Made by a program: the position numbers and the translations under genes. This document shows, piece after piece, positions 43,820-52,968 of a stretch of 64,000 nt of DNA. A model generated the notes under the pieces. The model was not told the DNA's origin. It worked only from the letters and a program-made list of their open reading frames with translations, and did no database searches. Location of the stretch: NCBI RefSeq assembly GCF_900100945.1, contig NZ_FNCG01000012.1:62001-126000 (forward strand). The letters run 5' to 3'. Position 1 is the stretch's first letter. Every line of letters begins with the position of its first letter. Source of the stretch: Mucilaginibacter gossypii. Its GTDB lineage: Bacteria; Bacteroidota; Bacteroidia; Sphingobacteriales; Sphingobacteriaceae.

Positions 43820-44635
43820 ATGTCAGTTCAATTAACAAGTACCAAAATTACCAGTAAAGTTCTTCAGGACATGAAAAATGCTGGAGAAAAGATTAGTATG
43901 CTGACCGCGTATGATTTTTCCATGGCCCGGATCTTTGATGAGGCAGGAATTGATGCTCTGCTGGTCGGCGATTCGGCTGCCAACGTTATGGCCGGCTACG
44001 ATACGACCTTGCCAATTACGCTTGATCACATGATCTATCATACGCAAAGCGTAGCCAGAGCGGTTAAAAGAGCTATGGTCATTACAGACCTTCCGTTCGG
44101 TACTTACCAGGGCGACAGCAAACAAGCGCTTAGTTCAGGCATACGACTCATGAAGGAAGCCGGTGCTCATGCGCTTAAATTAGAGGGTGGAGAGGAAATT
44201 ATTGAATCGGTCACCCGGCTTATTCAAGCGGGTATACCGGTGATGGGGCATCTTGGGCTCACCCCTCAGTCTATTTACAAATTTGGCAGTTATACGGTTC
44301 GTGCTAAAGAAGAGAGCGAGGCAAAAACACTATTACGCAATGCGCAGGTCTTGCAGGATGCCGGCTGTTTTAGTATCGTGCTGGAAAAGATCCCGGCGAC
44401 TTTAGGAAAAAAAGTAGCGGAAACTTTATCCATACCCATTATCGGTATAGGCGCAGGAAAACATGTTGACGGACAGGTGCTTGTGATGCATGACCTGTTA
44501 GGCATCTCCAAGGATTTTTCCCCGCGGTTCCTGCGCAGGTATTTAGACCTGTATAGCCAGATTTCCAACGCAACCAATGCCTATGTTTCAGACGTTAAAT
44601 CCCGAAAAATTCCCAGTGATAAGGAACAATACTAA
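43820..44635 (+). CDS. panB: Ketopantoate hydroxymethyltransferase (PanB)
   Basis: 271 residues, normal length. KISMLTAYDFSMARIFDEAG, LLVGDSAANVMAGYDTTLPI, KLEGG and VLEKIPATLG (catalytic Glu about 189) are all in place. PanB makes ketopantoate, the first step to pantothenate. It starts a plus-strand operon with a PanD-fold gene 11 bp downstream and NDH-2 after that. panC is not nearby. Confidence 0.95.
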   Translation: MSVQLTSTKITSKVLQDMKNAGEKISMLTAYDFSMARIFDEAGIDALLVGDSAANVMAGYDTTLPITLDHMIYHTQSVARAVKRAMVITDLPFGTYQGDSKQALSSGIRLMKEAGAHALKLEGGEEIIESVTRLIQAGIPVMGHLGLTPQSIYKFGSYTVRAKEESEAKTLLRNAQVLQDAGCFSIVLEKIPATLGKKVAETLSIPIIGIGAGKHVDGQVLVMHDLLGISKDFSPRFLRRYLDLYSQISNATNAYVSDVKSRKIPSDKEQY

Positions 44636-44646
44636 ATATTTATATC

Positions 44647-45006
44647 ATGGATCTTTCGTCATCTATCCTCAAATCTGAAATACAACATATCCGTATCAGC
44701 AAGGTATATCCTAACGGCGAAGATTACCTGTTGCTTGACGAAGAAATTTTAGAGGCTGCAAAAATATCGGAGAATGAAAAGGTATTGATCTTTAATCATA
44801 ATAACGGGGCAAGTTTTGAAACTTATGTGCTTAAGGCGGGCAAAGGCAGCCATGCTTGTTTTCTCTGCGGCCCGGCAACGAGACTTGTCCATGCCGGCGA
44901 CCACATCAATATTTTGAGTTATGCCAGATGGCTTACCGGTCATGTTCCTGCTGTTTACCCGATCATCATTGTTCCATTCATAGATTTTCCACAACCACAC
45001 CATTAA
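44647..45006 (+). CDS. PanD-fold protein lacking the self-cleavage Gly-Ser (not a working decarboxylase?)
   Basis: 119 residues, aligning along its length with aspartate 1-decarboxylase: IRISKVYP.., DEEILEAAKISENEKVLIFN, SFETYVLKAGKGS and HAGDHINILSYARW. At the place of the Gly24-Ser25 cleavage bond that makes the pyruvoyl group, this protein has Asp-Tyr (about 26-27). The substrate-binding Arg54 aligns with Ser56 and Asn72 with Cys74, though Tyr58 is kept (Tyr60). It therefore should not form the pyruvoyl cofactor. It may regulate PanB or have a new task. It sits between panB and NDH-2 in one operon (11-bp gaps). Confidence 0.75.
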   Translation: MDLSSSILKSEIQHIRISKVYPNGEDYLLLDEEILEAAKISENEKVLIFNHNNGASFETYVLKAGKGSHACFLCGPATRLVHAGDHINILSYARWLTGHVPAVYPIIIVPFIDFPQPHH

Positions 45007-45017
45007 TTTAAATTATC

Positions 45018-46304
45018 ATGACACCATATGGAAATAATATCGTCATTATCGGCGGCGGATTTGCCGGCATTAATGTCGCTCAAACTCTTTTGAAAAACGA
45101 TAAGAACCTGCACGTTACCTTAGTCGACCGGAATAATTACAACTTCTTCCCCCCGTTATTGTACCAGATTGCTACCGGCTTTTTAGACGTATCCAATATC
45201 AGTTACCCATACCGGAGGTTGTTCAGAGATCATCCCAATTTCACTTTCCGCATGGGCGAACTACTGGAGATCAAACCAGATGAGAACTTGGTCTTGTTAA
45301 CGTCGGGAGCATTGCGCTACACCAAATTGGTATTAGCTACAGGTACAGAGAGTAATTTCTTTGGAAACGAAAACGTCCGGAAATATGCCTTGCCTATGAA
45401 AACAGTGGCTGATGCGCTATTGTTAAAAAACACTTTACTAACCCGTTTCGAGCAGGCTGCCTATTCCAATGATCCGTTGGAACAAAAGAGGCTAACCAGT
45501 GTGGTTATAGCGGGTGGCGGACCTACAGGTGTTGAGATCGCGGGTATGCTCTCTGAATTAAAACAGAATGTTTTCAAAAAAGACTATCCTGAACTGGCAA
45601 CCCTCCCGTTTGATATTTATGTATTGGACGGTTTACCTACCCTGCTGGCACCGATGACGAAAAAATCCCAGGACTACGCGTTGAAATCGCTGAAATCATT
45701 AGGTGCGATTGTTAGCTTAAATCAATTGGTAAAAGACTATGACGGAGAAAGCGTATTGCTTGGCGATGGTTCAAGTATAGAAACTAAAAACCTCATCTGG
45801 ACTGCCGGGGTGACTGGCCAGATCTTTGCCGGCCTGCCAACTGAGTTTTACGGACGCGGTAAACGGCTGCTGGTGGATGCCTGTAATAAAGTAAAAGGCT
45901 CAGCTAATATATTTGCGATAGGTGACGGATGCCTGCAGACGCTGGATAAAAGTTTCCCAAACGGGCACCCGCAATTGGCTCAGGTCGCCATACAGCAGGG
46001 AGTAAATCTTGCTAATAATATTCACGCAGAACAAAAAGGTCGGCCGCTTAAACCTTTCCGATATCATGATAAAGGATCAATGGCCATCATCGGCAGGAAT
46101 AAAGCTGTCACAGATCTACCAAAACCGGTTCTTCATTTTCAGGGCTTTTTTGCATGGTTAATGTGGTTATTCGTCCACTTATTATCGTTGGTCAACTTTA
46201 GAAACAAGTTAAAAACGCTGACAAACTGGAGCGCAGCTTATATTTCAAAGGATCAATATTTACGGATGATCATCAGACCTGCCAAAAAGGATACGGACTA
46301 TTAA
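45018..46304 (+). CDS. Type II NADH dehydrogenase (NDH-2)-like flavoprotein
   Basis: 428 residues. GxGxxG FAD motif IIGGGFAGINVAQTL near residue 10, the second Rossmann motif VVIAGGGPTGVEIAGML near residue 163 for NADH, and FAIGDGCLQ near 300 for FAD. The C-terminal tail has amphipathic helices for membrane binding (GFFAWLMWLFVHLLSLVNF, near 380). NDH-2 passes electrons from NADH to quinone without pumping protons. Third gene of the panB operon. Confidence 0.9.
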   Translation: MTPYGNNIVIIGGGFAGINVAQTLLKNDKNLHVTLVDRNNYNFFPPLLYQIATGFLDVSNISYPYRRLFRDHPNFTFRMGELLEIKPDENLVLLTSGALRYTKLVLATGTESNFFGNENVRKYALPMKTVADALLLKNTLLTRFEQAAYSNDPLEQKRLTSVVIAGGGPTGVEIAGMLSELKQNVFKKDYPELATLPFDIYVLDGLPTLLAPMTKKSQDYALKSLKSLGAIVSLNQLVKDYDGESVLLGDGSSIETKNLIWTAGVTGQIFAGLPTEFYGRGKRLLVDACNKVKGSANIFAIGDGCLQTLDKSFPNGHPQLAQVAIQQGVNLANNIHAEQKGRPLKPFRYHDKGSMAIIGRNKAVTDLPKPVLHFQGFFAWLMWLFVHLLSLVNFRNKLKTLTNWSAAYISKDQYLRMIIRPAKKDTDY

Positions 46305-46344
46305 GTTTGAGGTCCCTTTAATGTATTACGACTAGACAAGGCGA

Positions 46345-46722
46345 TCACTGATTAATTTCCCTGAATGGTGTCCGGATAAGAGATTTAACAATTCTTACTA
46401 ATTCATCTATGTCAAATGGTTTGGCGATAAAAGCATCTGCACGGCATTTCGCTGCAACGGCTGGCAGTTGGAATACAGCAGATATCAGCACGATAGGGAG
46501 TGTATGGCAAGGATCGATGTTTCTTAAATCTTGACAGATCTGACTTCCTTTTACTCCATTCAGCCACTCATCAAGTAAGATAAGATTGGGCTTTAATGAG
46601 ATAATCTCAAGTGGTTATAACGACGACGAAAATGTTATCACATCAATATTTTCTTCTTGAAAAATGAACTTGACCAAAGAAAGCAATTCCTCATCAATAA
46701 AAAGAATTTTTTTTCTTTGCAT
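46345..46722 (-). pseudogene. Response regulator receiver, interrupted by an in-frame TAA
   Basis: From ATG 46722 the frame reads MQRKKILFIDEELLSLV and continues past one stop (TAA, codon 36, 46615-46617) to LILLDEWLNGVKGSQICQDL with the phosphoacceptor Asp, VLISAVF and IAKPFDIDELV, ending at TGA 46345. It is a stand-alone CheY-like receiver of 126 codons, spoiled by a single nonsense codon. No histidine kinase is adjacent. Confidence 0.75.
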
Positions 46723-46907
46723 AAATATTAATAGCGTAAAAATTTAGAATAAGGTTTTCTTTAATGAAATAGCTGGATTAAACCATTTTTTAAGAGATTA
46801 CTACTTGATATGCAAAATGGCGGTCATTCCAAATGCCCGCCATTTTGCGATAATATGTTAAACGTTTAGCTCGATCTTGAAAAGGTTGCGTTATTAAACC
46901 AGTGCAG

Positions 46908-47582
46908 TTAATAATCTTCGAGCGTATCCAGTTCAATATTCCAGAATTTACCAGTTTCAGTATTTTCTGTAATCGCTTTAAAAATCCCGTTTACTGATCT
47001 CTCGACTGTAACAGGTGCAGTATCACCACCCATCCTGGTTTGTACCCAGCCCGGATGAAGTGGAGTTACCCTGATTTTTCTTTCAGCAAGCCTTTGGCTT
47101 AGCATAACTGCGTACATATTCAAAGCCGCCTTTGACATGCGGTATGCCGGCGCATTCGGCGCAGCATTGCGTAGCAAAGCCATTGCAGTAGATAAAAATA
47201 CGATCTGACCGCCGTCATTTAAGCTGTTTAACAAAGCTTCCGTAAACAAAACTGTACCTGTAGTATTGGTGGCAAAGGTGGCATTCAAAAGATCCGCAGT
47301 CGGAACTTCGTCACCAAGATCAAGCCCGACGCCTGCATTGTTAACCAGTACATCCAGCTTAATGCCCGCTTCTTCTAATTGTTGAGCAACTTTTTCAATG
47401 CTTTCTGCATTACTGATATCTCCCTGATAAACTTTGAGATTAGGGTGGCTGTATTCACCAACTTTTCCTGTACGTGTAACCGCTATTACTTCAGCACCTT
47501 CGGCCAATAATTTTTTTGTAAGATCGAAACCGATCCCATTGCTTGCACCGGTAACCAGCACTTTTTTAATTGAATTAGTCAT
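46908..47582 (-). CDS. Short-chain dehydrogenase/reductase
   Basis: 224 residues. NAD(P) motif TGASNGIG (about 11-18), NNAG (about 81-84), catalytic Ser about 131 and YRMSK (Tyr about 147, Lys about 151). It is a classical SDR; its substrate is unknown. It is the most downstream gene of the minus-strand cluster 46.9-52.9 kb, 60 bp after the EgtD-like gene. Confidence 0.9.
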   Translation of the reverse strand: MTNSIKKVLVTGASNGIGFDLTKKLLAEGAEVIAVTRTGKVGEYSHPNLKVYQGDISNAESIEKVAQQLEEAGIKLDVLVNNAGVGLDLGDEVPTADLLNATFATNTTGTVLFTEALLNSLNDGGQIVFLSTAMALLRNAAPNAPAYRMSKAALNMYAVMLSQRLAERKIRVTPLHPGWVQTRMGGDTAPVTVERSVNGIFKAITENTETGKFWNIELDTLEDY

Positions 47583-47641
47583 TTTATTTATTTTATATAG
47601 TTTATTTCAACTCCAAATGGGTTGAAATCGTTGTATGATTT

Positions 47642-48619
47642 TTATACTACTTCCCAGCAAACATCCGCAAACCAGCCTTTTGAATCTATCCAGTACCCAC
47701 CAGCCCGAAAACCGCAGCGTTGAGCTATAACAGCAATTTCTTCAATACTGTATTTCTGCGATACTTCCATGTAAATCGTTTCATTTATGGCGAAAGCAAC
47801 AATTTGCCCCTTAATGCTAATATGCTGTTCTTGCAGACTCACGAGATAACTTTTACTGGCCCCGGTTTCCGGATCATATGTCTGGTAGTGTTCAAAACGT
47901 TCCAAATCAAAATCGCTGTCAAGTTCGCGATTGATCCTGGCCAGTAAATTAAGATTGAATTTTGACGTTATTTTCCCCTGGTCATCATAAGCGTTCAAAA
48001 TGATGCGGGGATGTTTCTTCAGGTCAAACCCGATCAGTAGCAAGTCGCCTGGAGATAAGTTACTGCGAAGCGTGTGACAAAAGTCAATAGCTTGGTCCTT
48101 ATCCATATTTCCAATGTTTGCACCTAAAAAAAAGATGACTTTCCGGTTTGCACTTTCCTGAGTTGCAACCTTAAGCATTTCAAAATATTCTCCGGCCAAT
48201 GGTTGTACAACTAATTGGGGTAAAGATTTGTTAAACCTTGCCTTTAATTCCTGCAATATATTATCTGATATATCGATGGGCAGATACTTAAAATCTACAT
48301 TTGATCGTACCAGAAAATCCAGCAAGTATTCCGATTTTGTCGCGTCGCCCGCACCAAGTTCTATCAGGTCAAAGGATTGACCCGGCCGGCAGATCCTCTC
48401 TGCTAATGCTGATGACTGTTTGCTGAAAACTTCCAATTCACAATTCGTCAGGTAATATTCCGGGCAGGCCATGATCTGCTGGAAAAGAATATCGCCTGTT
48501 TCATCATAAAAATATTTGGATTGCAGCCTTTTGGGCATTTGCATCAGGCCATCTAAAACATCTTGTTCAAACAGGCTTGACACACCTATTTCAGGTAAAT
48601 CAGATAAGTTCGTCTTCAT
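47642..48619 (-). CDS. egtD: EgtD-like histidine N-alpha-methyltransferase
   Basis: 325 residues. The SAM-binding ELGAGDATKSEYLL (about 92-105) and conserved blocks such as KYFYDETGDILFQQI, FLGANIGNMD and YLPIDIS match EgtD, which trimethylates histidine to hercynine on the ergothioneine path. EgtB, the sulfoxide synthase that would follow, is not in the window, so the end product here is uncertain. It overlaps no neighbour; 2 bp lie between it and the LamG-like gene, so they are co-transcribed. Confidence 0.85.
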   Translation of the reverse strand: MKTNLSDLPEIGVSSLFEQDVLDGLMQMPKRLQSKYFYDETGDILFQQIMACPEYYLTNCELEVFSKQSSALAERICRPGQSFDLIELGAGDATKSEYLLDFLVRSNVDFKYLPIDISDNILQELKARFNKSLPQLVVQPLAGEYFEMLKVATQESANRKVIFFLGANIGNMDKDQAIDFCHTLRSNLSPGDLLLIGFDLKKHPRIILNAYDDQGKITSKFNLNLLARINRELDSDFDLERFEHYQTYDPETGASKSYLVSLQEQHISIKGQIVAFAINETIYMEVSQKYSIEEIAVIAQRCGFRAGGYWIDSKGWFADVCWEVV

Positions 48620-48621
48620 AT

Positions 48622-49305
48622 TTATTTGTCTGCTGGTAATACTCTTAAGTCACGAAAAAATCCTTCCGTACCCACGTCTACCCATAATCCGATCCCACCT
48701 GGTTGATCACTTCTCAGCTTTAGATCATTGACTACAAATGCCGGAAATTTGCTGTCATTAATATAAAGTCGGGCTTTATTTCCAACTACACTTATTTTTA
48801 ACTTTATCCATTCATTTAAACCCATATCTGCATAGGTTTCGTATTGTTCAGGACTTTCTTTTCTTAATCTCGAGTATGGAAAGTCAGGATAGGAGAAGTA
48901 TTGTACCGTATGATTTCTGCGGATCTGATCATCAGCACGGCCGTTAGTAGGCCTGATATATATTGCTTCGAAGCGGGAATTGTCATCTTTGATGTGGAAT
49001 GCCAAACCAATAAATCCCCGATTGTCTTTTTGAGCCGTGGGCAGTAACCGACTCAACACCTTGACTTCTATTACACCATTCTTGAAATTAACACTGTCCA
49101 ATTTCACAAAAGTTGGTTGATCGACCGTTTTTACAGAAGAGTCTTTAGTAACCCTCATAACTTTCCTCCCGTCGATGATCTGAAATGACATGGATACCTG
49201 CACAGGTTTGTGACTTTTCGCGTCGAGGCGAATGTTTTGCGCCTGCATTGTTGAAGAAAGTGACAAATAGCCATATATGATCAGTAAAAAAATATAATTC
49301 TTCAT
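48622..49305 (-). CDS. Secreted concanavalin-like/LamG-type protein
   Basis: 227 residues. Signal peptide MKNYIFLLIIYGYLSLSS. The rest is beta-rich and resembles the LamG/DUF1080 jelly roll: GFIGLAFHIKDDNSRFEAIY, QYFSYPDFPYSRLRKESPEQ, LYINDSKFPAFVVNDLK and GGIGLWVDVGTEGFFRDLRV. Such domains bind sugars or surface molecules. No catalytic motif is evident. It is directly before the EgtD gene. Confidence 0.75.
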   Translation of the reverse strand: MKNYIFLLIIYGYLSLSSTMQAQNIRLDAKSHKPVQVSMSFQIIDGRKVMRVTKDSSVKTVDQPTFVKLDSVNFKNGVIEVKVLSRLLPTAQKDNRGFIGLAFHIKDDNSRFEAIYIRPTNGRADDQIRRNHTVQYFSYPDFPYSRLRKESPEQYETYADMGLNEWIKLKISVVGNKARLYINDSKFPAFVVNDLKLRSDQPGGIGLWVDVGTEGFFRDLRVLPADK

Positions 49306-49319
49306 TTAGTTTTCAGAGC

Positions 49320-50288
49320 TTAAATAAGAACTACGATTTTACCTCCTGCGGCATTACTATCCATCATCTGATGTGCCAACGCTATTTCATTCAGTTTAAA
49401 TATACGCCCTATAGGGAGTTTAACTTTCCCTGCTTCCACATCACTTATGAAATTTTGAAAATTATGTGCGTCAACCCTAATCTGCCCGCTGTCATAAACG
49501 GTCAGGCTAACTGTTGCCGGGATATAATCCATAGGTGCGAATTCTTTAAATGACCATTGCTCTGCCAGCATACCCGCCATACAAACGATGCCACCCGGAG
49601 CTGCGCAGCTGAGGGAGTCTCTAAGTGTAGATGTGCCAACCAATTCTAAAACTTTATTTACGCCAGCAGGAAAAATATCATTAATCTGGGCCGTTAAATT
49701 ACCGTCTTCAATCAAAACATGATCCGCCCGGTTTTTTAGCAGCATTTCTTTTTTGTCCGGGTTTCTCGTTGTCGCTATCACCGTTAGGCCACTGTTTTTT
49801 GCAAGTTGGGTGGCCAGCATACCTATGGAAGATGTACCGCCGCGGATCAAAATGGTTTCTCCCGGCTGGACTTTCAGAGAAAGATGCAATGACCCGTATA
49901 CCGTTTGAAACATTTCAGGCATGGCACCCAACTGTTCCCAGGGAAGCTCACTTTCAAATGATCTGAGTACGGACTTGGGCAATAAAGCATATTCCGCATA
50001 ACTGCCGTTGAAAAGCCTACCCATACCACCCATAAAGGCGGATACTTTTTGTCCCGGTTTAAATTCCGCTGAAGGATCATCTGCCACTTCGCCAACACAT
50101 TCAATACCCAGCACCCGCGGAAAAACAACGTCAGGTGAATAGCCTTTCCGGGTCATTAGTTCTGACCTGTTAAGGCCGAAAGCCTTGACTTTAACCAATA
50201 CCCAACCTTCTTTCGGCCTTGGTACATTGATATCCTCCAAAACGAAATTTTCCGGGCCACCCGGGTGGTAAATTAATGCTGCTTTCAT
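49320..50288 (-). CDS. Zinc-less MDR quinone/enone reductase
   Basis: 322 residues. MDR fold without the zinc cysteines: MKAALIYHPGGPENFVLED start, the GIECVGEVADDPS and GGTSSIGMLATQLAKNSGL (about 150-168) nucleotide-binding part. It resembles quinone oxidoreductases that use NADPH on quinones and enals. It belongs to the minus-strand redox cluster. Confidence 0.85.
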   Translation of the reverse strand: MKAALIYHPGGPENFVLEDINVPRPKEGWVLVKVKAFGLNRSELMTRKGYSPDVVFPRVLGIECVGEVADDPSAEFKPGQKVSAFMGGMGRLFNGSYAEYALLPKSVLRSFESELPWEQLGAMPEMFQTVYGSLHLSLKVQPGETILIRGGTSSIGMLATQLAKNSGLTVIATTRNPDKKEMLLKNRADHVLIEDGNLTAQINDIFPAGVNKVLELVGTSTLRDSLSCAAPGGIVCMAGMLAEQWSFKEFAPMDYIPATVSLTVYDSGQIRVDAHNFQNFISDVEAGKVKLPIGRIFKLNEIALAHQMMDSNAAGGKIVVLI

Positions 50289-50310
50289 GATTTTGGCTGG
50301 TTATAGAATA

Positions 50311-50697
50311 TTAATCCCGTAATTTATTGAACAGGTACCTATAGATCTTCCAAGCTGTACCATCTTTCCTTAACACGAAAAAGTCCCTGCTGTTCTTGCT
50401 TATCTCTTTGCCGCCACTGCTGGTGGTTATAGACCTGGCGGTGGCATCAATAAATGCAAATTCATTTCCTACGGTCACATTTTGTATATTGTAGTTAATC
50501 TTAAAATTTCTACCCTTCAGAAACTTGCCGCCTGCCGCATCCAGATCCTTTTTCGTCAATGTCTTAAAACCATCCGGCATAAATAAGCCATCAAAAGCGT
50601 AGAAAGAAGAAATCGATGGGCTATCTGCCTCGTTTAATACTTCGGCATAGCAATGAAGCAATTGCACTGCGGCTTGTTGTTCGTTTGTTGTGTTCAT
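50311..50697 (-). CDS. NTF2-like (SnoaL/DUF4440) protein, cytosolic
   Basis: 128 residues. NTF2-like fold without signal peptide: QAAVQLLHCYAEVLNEADSP, FYAFDGLFMPDG, VGNEFAFIDATARSIT and RDFFVLRKDGTAWKIYRYLF. Single domain; role unknown. It lies 22 bp upstream of the MDR gene in the same operon. Confidence 0.8.
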   Translation of the reverse strand: MNTTNEQQAAVQLLHCYAEVLNEADSPSISSFYAFDGLFMPDGFKTLTKKDLDAAGGKFLKGRNFKINYNIQNVTVGNEFAFIDATARSITTSSGGKEISKNSRDFFVLRKDGTAWKIYRYLFNKLRD

Positions 50698-50746
50698 ATG
50701 TCCTTAAAATTTAAATGTTATACCAATTTATAATTTAACACACCTA

Positions 50747-51631
50747 TTATTGCTGCAGGAAAGGAACTATATCAGCCCATACTGATGGAAAATTCACTTG
50801 AAAGGCAGGATGAGGGGCGTTCGGTATGATGGCCAGTTGTACTTGCGGAAACATATAATATGCTGCAATCACCGTTTTTAGCGTTGCATTCTGATCGAGT
50901 TCACCTGCCATCAGCAACACCGGGCAATGGACTTTGGCAAATACTTCTTTACTGATATTGACATTATTATAATATTTATTGATCGATACCAGCCATTCGT
51001 CGAATTTCTCCGGATGAGGATTTAAGGCCAGCTGCTGTTTCCAGTACAGGCTATCCAGTCCAAAAGCATCTTTACGGGTGATGTTAAATGGTCGTGCTCC
51101 TTTCAGCCATTCTCCTGCGCCGATAGTGATCAACTTCTTCACCTTATCCGGGAAGAGGCCAGCAAGATAATAGCCGGTATAACCACCATCACTGAATCCT
51201 AAAACAATAGCGCTGTCTTTTGTAACGGCGCTCACAATGGCATTCACATCATTGGCCTTCTGCTCATAGGTGGGTTCAGTGGTTCCCATTTCCGATTTTC
51301 CATGACCACGCGTCGAAATGGCAATCACCTGGTAGTTTTTAGAAAGACTATCTATGAACCTTCCCATTTCATAGGTAGAGCCAAAAACTCCGCCGTGCAA
51401 AATCACAAAGGGCTTGCCCTTACCGTAAAGTTCGTAATAGACACGGGCATTACCTGTGTTCAGATAGTGGCCCGCTTTAAGATTATTTCCATAAGGAATT
51501 GCACCGGCAGGTGTCGGAGCGGATTGCATAAAACTTCTCAGGTGTTTCAGATCCTGAGCATTTGTTACCAGCGAACATATCAGCGAAATAATGACAACCA
51601 TCATCCCTGATCTTTTAATGAATAATTTCAT
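50747..51631 (-). CDS. Secreted alpha/beta hydrolase
   Basis: 294 residues. Signal-type N-terminus (MMVVIISLICSLVTNAQ), oxyanion motif FVILHGGVFGSTYEMGRF, nucleophile in VLGFSDGGYTGYY, acid in GELDQNATL and His in APHPAFQVN. It belongs to the large alpha/beta-hydrolase family; the substrate is unknown. It is probably periplasmic. Part of the minus-strand cluster. Confidence 0.85.
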   Translation of the reverse strand: MKLFIKRSGMMVVIISLICSLVTNAQDLKHLRSFMQSAPTPAGAIPYGNNLKAGHYLNTGNARVYYELYGKGKPFVILHGGVFGSTYEMGRFIDSLSKNYQVIAISTRGHGKSEMGTTEPTYEQKANDVNAIVSAVTKDSAIVLGFSDGGYTGYYLAGLFPDKVKKLITIGAGEWLKGARPFNITRKDAFGLDSLYWKQQLALNPHPEKFDEWLVSINKYYNNVNISKEVFAKVHCPVLLMAGELDQNATLKTVIAAYYMFPQVQLAIIPNAPHPAFQVNFPSVWADIVPFLQQ

Positions 51632-51666
51632 TTTATAATTTATTTAAGATATCCCATTTAGCATTA

Positions 51667-52260
51667 CTATTTTTCGAGATCTGGATCTACGACCAATGCA
51701 TTAAACTCCGGACTGATTTTTTTATAAACTGCGGTAGGTTCAACAGTGATGTAGAATTCAAATGTTGGCCCTACATTTAATTCCAGCAAATGGCCTCCGT
51801 GACAAATGCCGTCACTTGTTGCTACACTGGCGTGGGAATGGGCGAAAGGTTTACCATTATATAGTGAGATGTCGCCCACTAAACCAGTCACTTCTGAAGG
51901 TTCACTGACATTTGCCAGTTTAAACATTTTGCGATCTTTATCAAACCAGCCAAATTTGGCCGAGGTGGCATCGCCAAATGCGGTATAGTGCGCATTCTTT
52001 ACCTGATATTTTTGAGCGAACTCTTCTATACCCGAAGTTACTTCATCACCTGTCGCCAGCACCAATAGATAAGTCCTGGTTTCCCCGTTCATACTTAAAA
52101 GCTTTACTTTTGCACCAGGAGCTCTGCCGGGTTTTGCCGGGTTGGTTAATGATACATATTCCTGCGCACTTGCTGCAAAAGCTGCGCCTAAAACAAAGAC
52201 TACCGTTAAGGCTCCGTTTCTGATCTTTTTGGAAATTGTTATGATTTCTGATCCTTTCAT
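51667..52260 (-). CDS. Secreted PPC (DUF296) domain protein
   Basis: 197 residues. Signal peptide (about 1-32; FVLGAAFAASAQ), then the PPC fold with LVLATGDEVTSGIEEFAQKY, metal-type AHSHAS and HGGHLLELNVGPTFEF. By eye it shares the length of the domain with the cytosolic copy at 34766-35263, including the ending PEFNALVVDPDL. Two PPC proteins in one window, one cytosolic and one exported, are uncommon. ATG 52260 has GGATC upstream and fits. Confidence 0.85.
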   Translation of the reverse strand: MKGSEIITISKKIRNGALTVVFVLGAAFAASAQEYVSLTNPAKPGRAPGAKVKLLSMNGETRTYLLVLATGDEVTSGIEEFAQKYQVKNAHYTAFGDATSAKFGWFDKDRKMFKLANVSEPSEVTGLVGDISLYNGKPFAHSHASVATSDGICHGGHLLELNVGPTFEFYITVEPTAVYKKISPEFNALVVDPDLEK

Positions 52261-52352
52261 CGTTCTCGTTGTTTAACGATGCAAAGGTGAGCAGGATAGC
52301 GTTCACCGGCCAATAAACTTAGTTAAGAAATAATCTTAAACAAGTTTAAGAA

Positions 52353-52952
52353 TCAGGCCGGGCGAACAATCTTCTTCCGCACTTTGCTCAGGAATTCCGG
52401 TGTAATACCCAGGTAAGATGCTATTTGAATATTAGGTAAACGGTAGGCCAGATTGGGATACCGGGTCATAAAATTTGAATACCTGTTTTCTGCGGTGACA
52501 CTAATGTTCTGCATTACCCGGTTCTGGAGATCAATATATTTCTTTTCTACGATAATTCGAAAATTGCGGTCGAACTTATGATAATGCGTATATAGATATA
52601 ATAAGTCTTCATGTTTGATCTGCAATATCACGGATGGTTCCAGCGCCTCGACGTAAGTATTACTTGCCGTTTCCGAATAAAAACTGCACAGATCGGTGAT
52701 CCAGTCATTCTCGATAGCAAATTGTAAGTTATATTCCTTACCAGTTTCATCGATCACGTATTGCCTGAAACAACCGGACACCACAAAGGTAAAATATTTA
52801 GCTACATCGCCTTGCTGCAAGATAAAACCTCGTCGTTTGACACTACGTTCGGTAAACCTGGCCGCCACCTCTTTACGTTCTGCCATATTAAGCGGAAAGT
52901 ATTGTTCGAAGAATTTTATTAATGCCGCAACGGGTAAGTTTTGGGTATTCAC
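52353..52952 (-). CDS. Crp/Fnr-family transcriptional regulator
   Basis: 199 residues. Beta-roll FTERSVKRRGFILQQGDVAK and FVVSGCFRQYVIDETGKE plus C-terminal HTH LPNIQIASYLGITPEFLSKV. Same architecture as 34038-34616, with the same SYLGITPE recognition start. It heads the redox cluster that runs to 46.9 kb and probably controls it. It ends 16 bp after the AraC gene. Confidence 0.85.
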   Translation of the reverse strand: MNTQNLPVAALIKFFEQYFPLNMAERKEVAARFTERSVKRRGFILQQGDVAKYFTFVVSGCFRQYVIDETGKEYNLQFAIENDWITDLCSFYSETASNTYVEALEPSVILQIKHEDLLYLYTHYHKFDRNFRIIVEKKYIDLQNRVMQNISVTAENRYSNFMTRYPNLAYRLPNIQIASYLGITPEFLSKVRKKIVRPA

Positions 52953-52968
52953 GTTCAGTAGTTTACGG

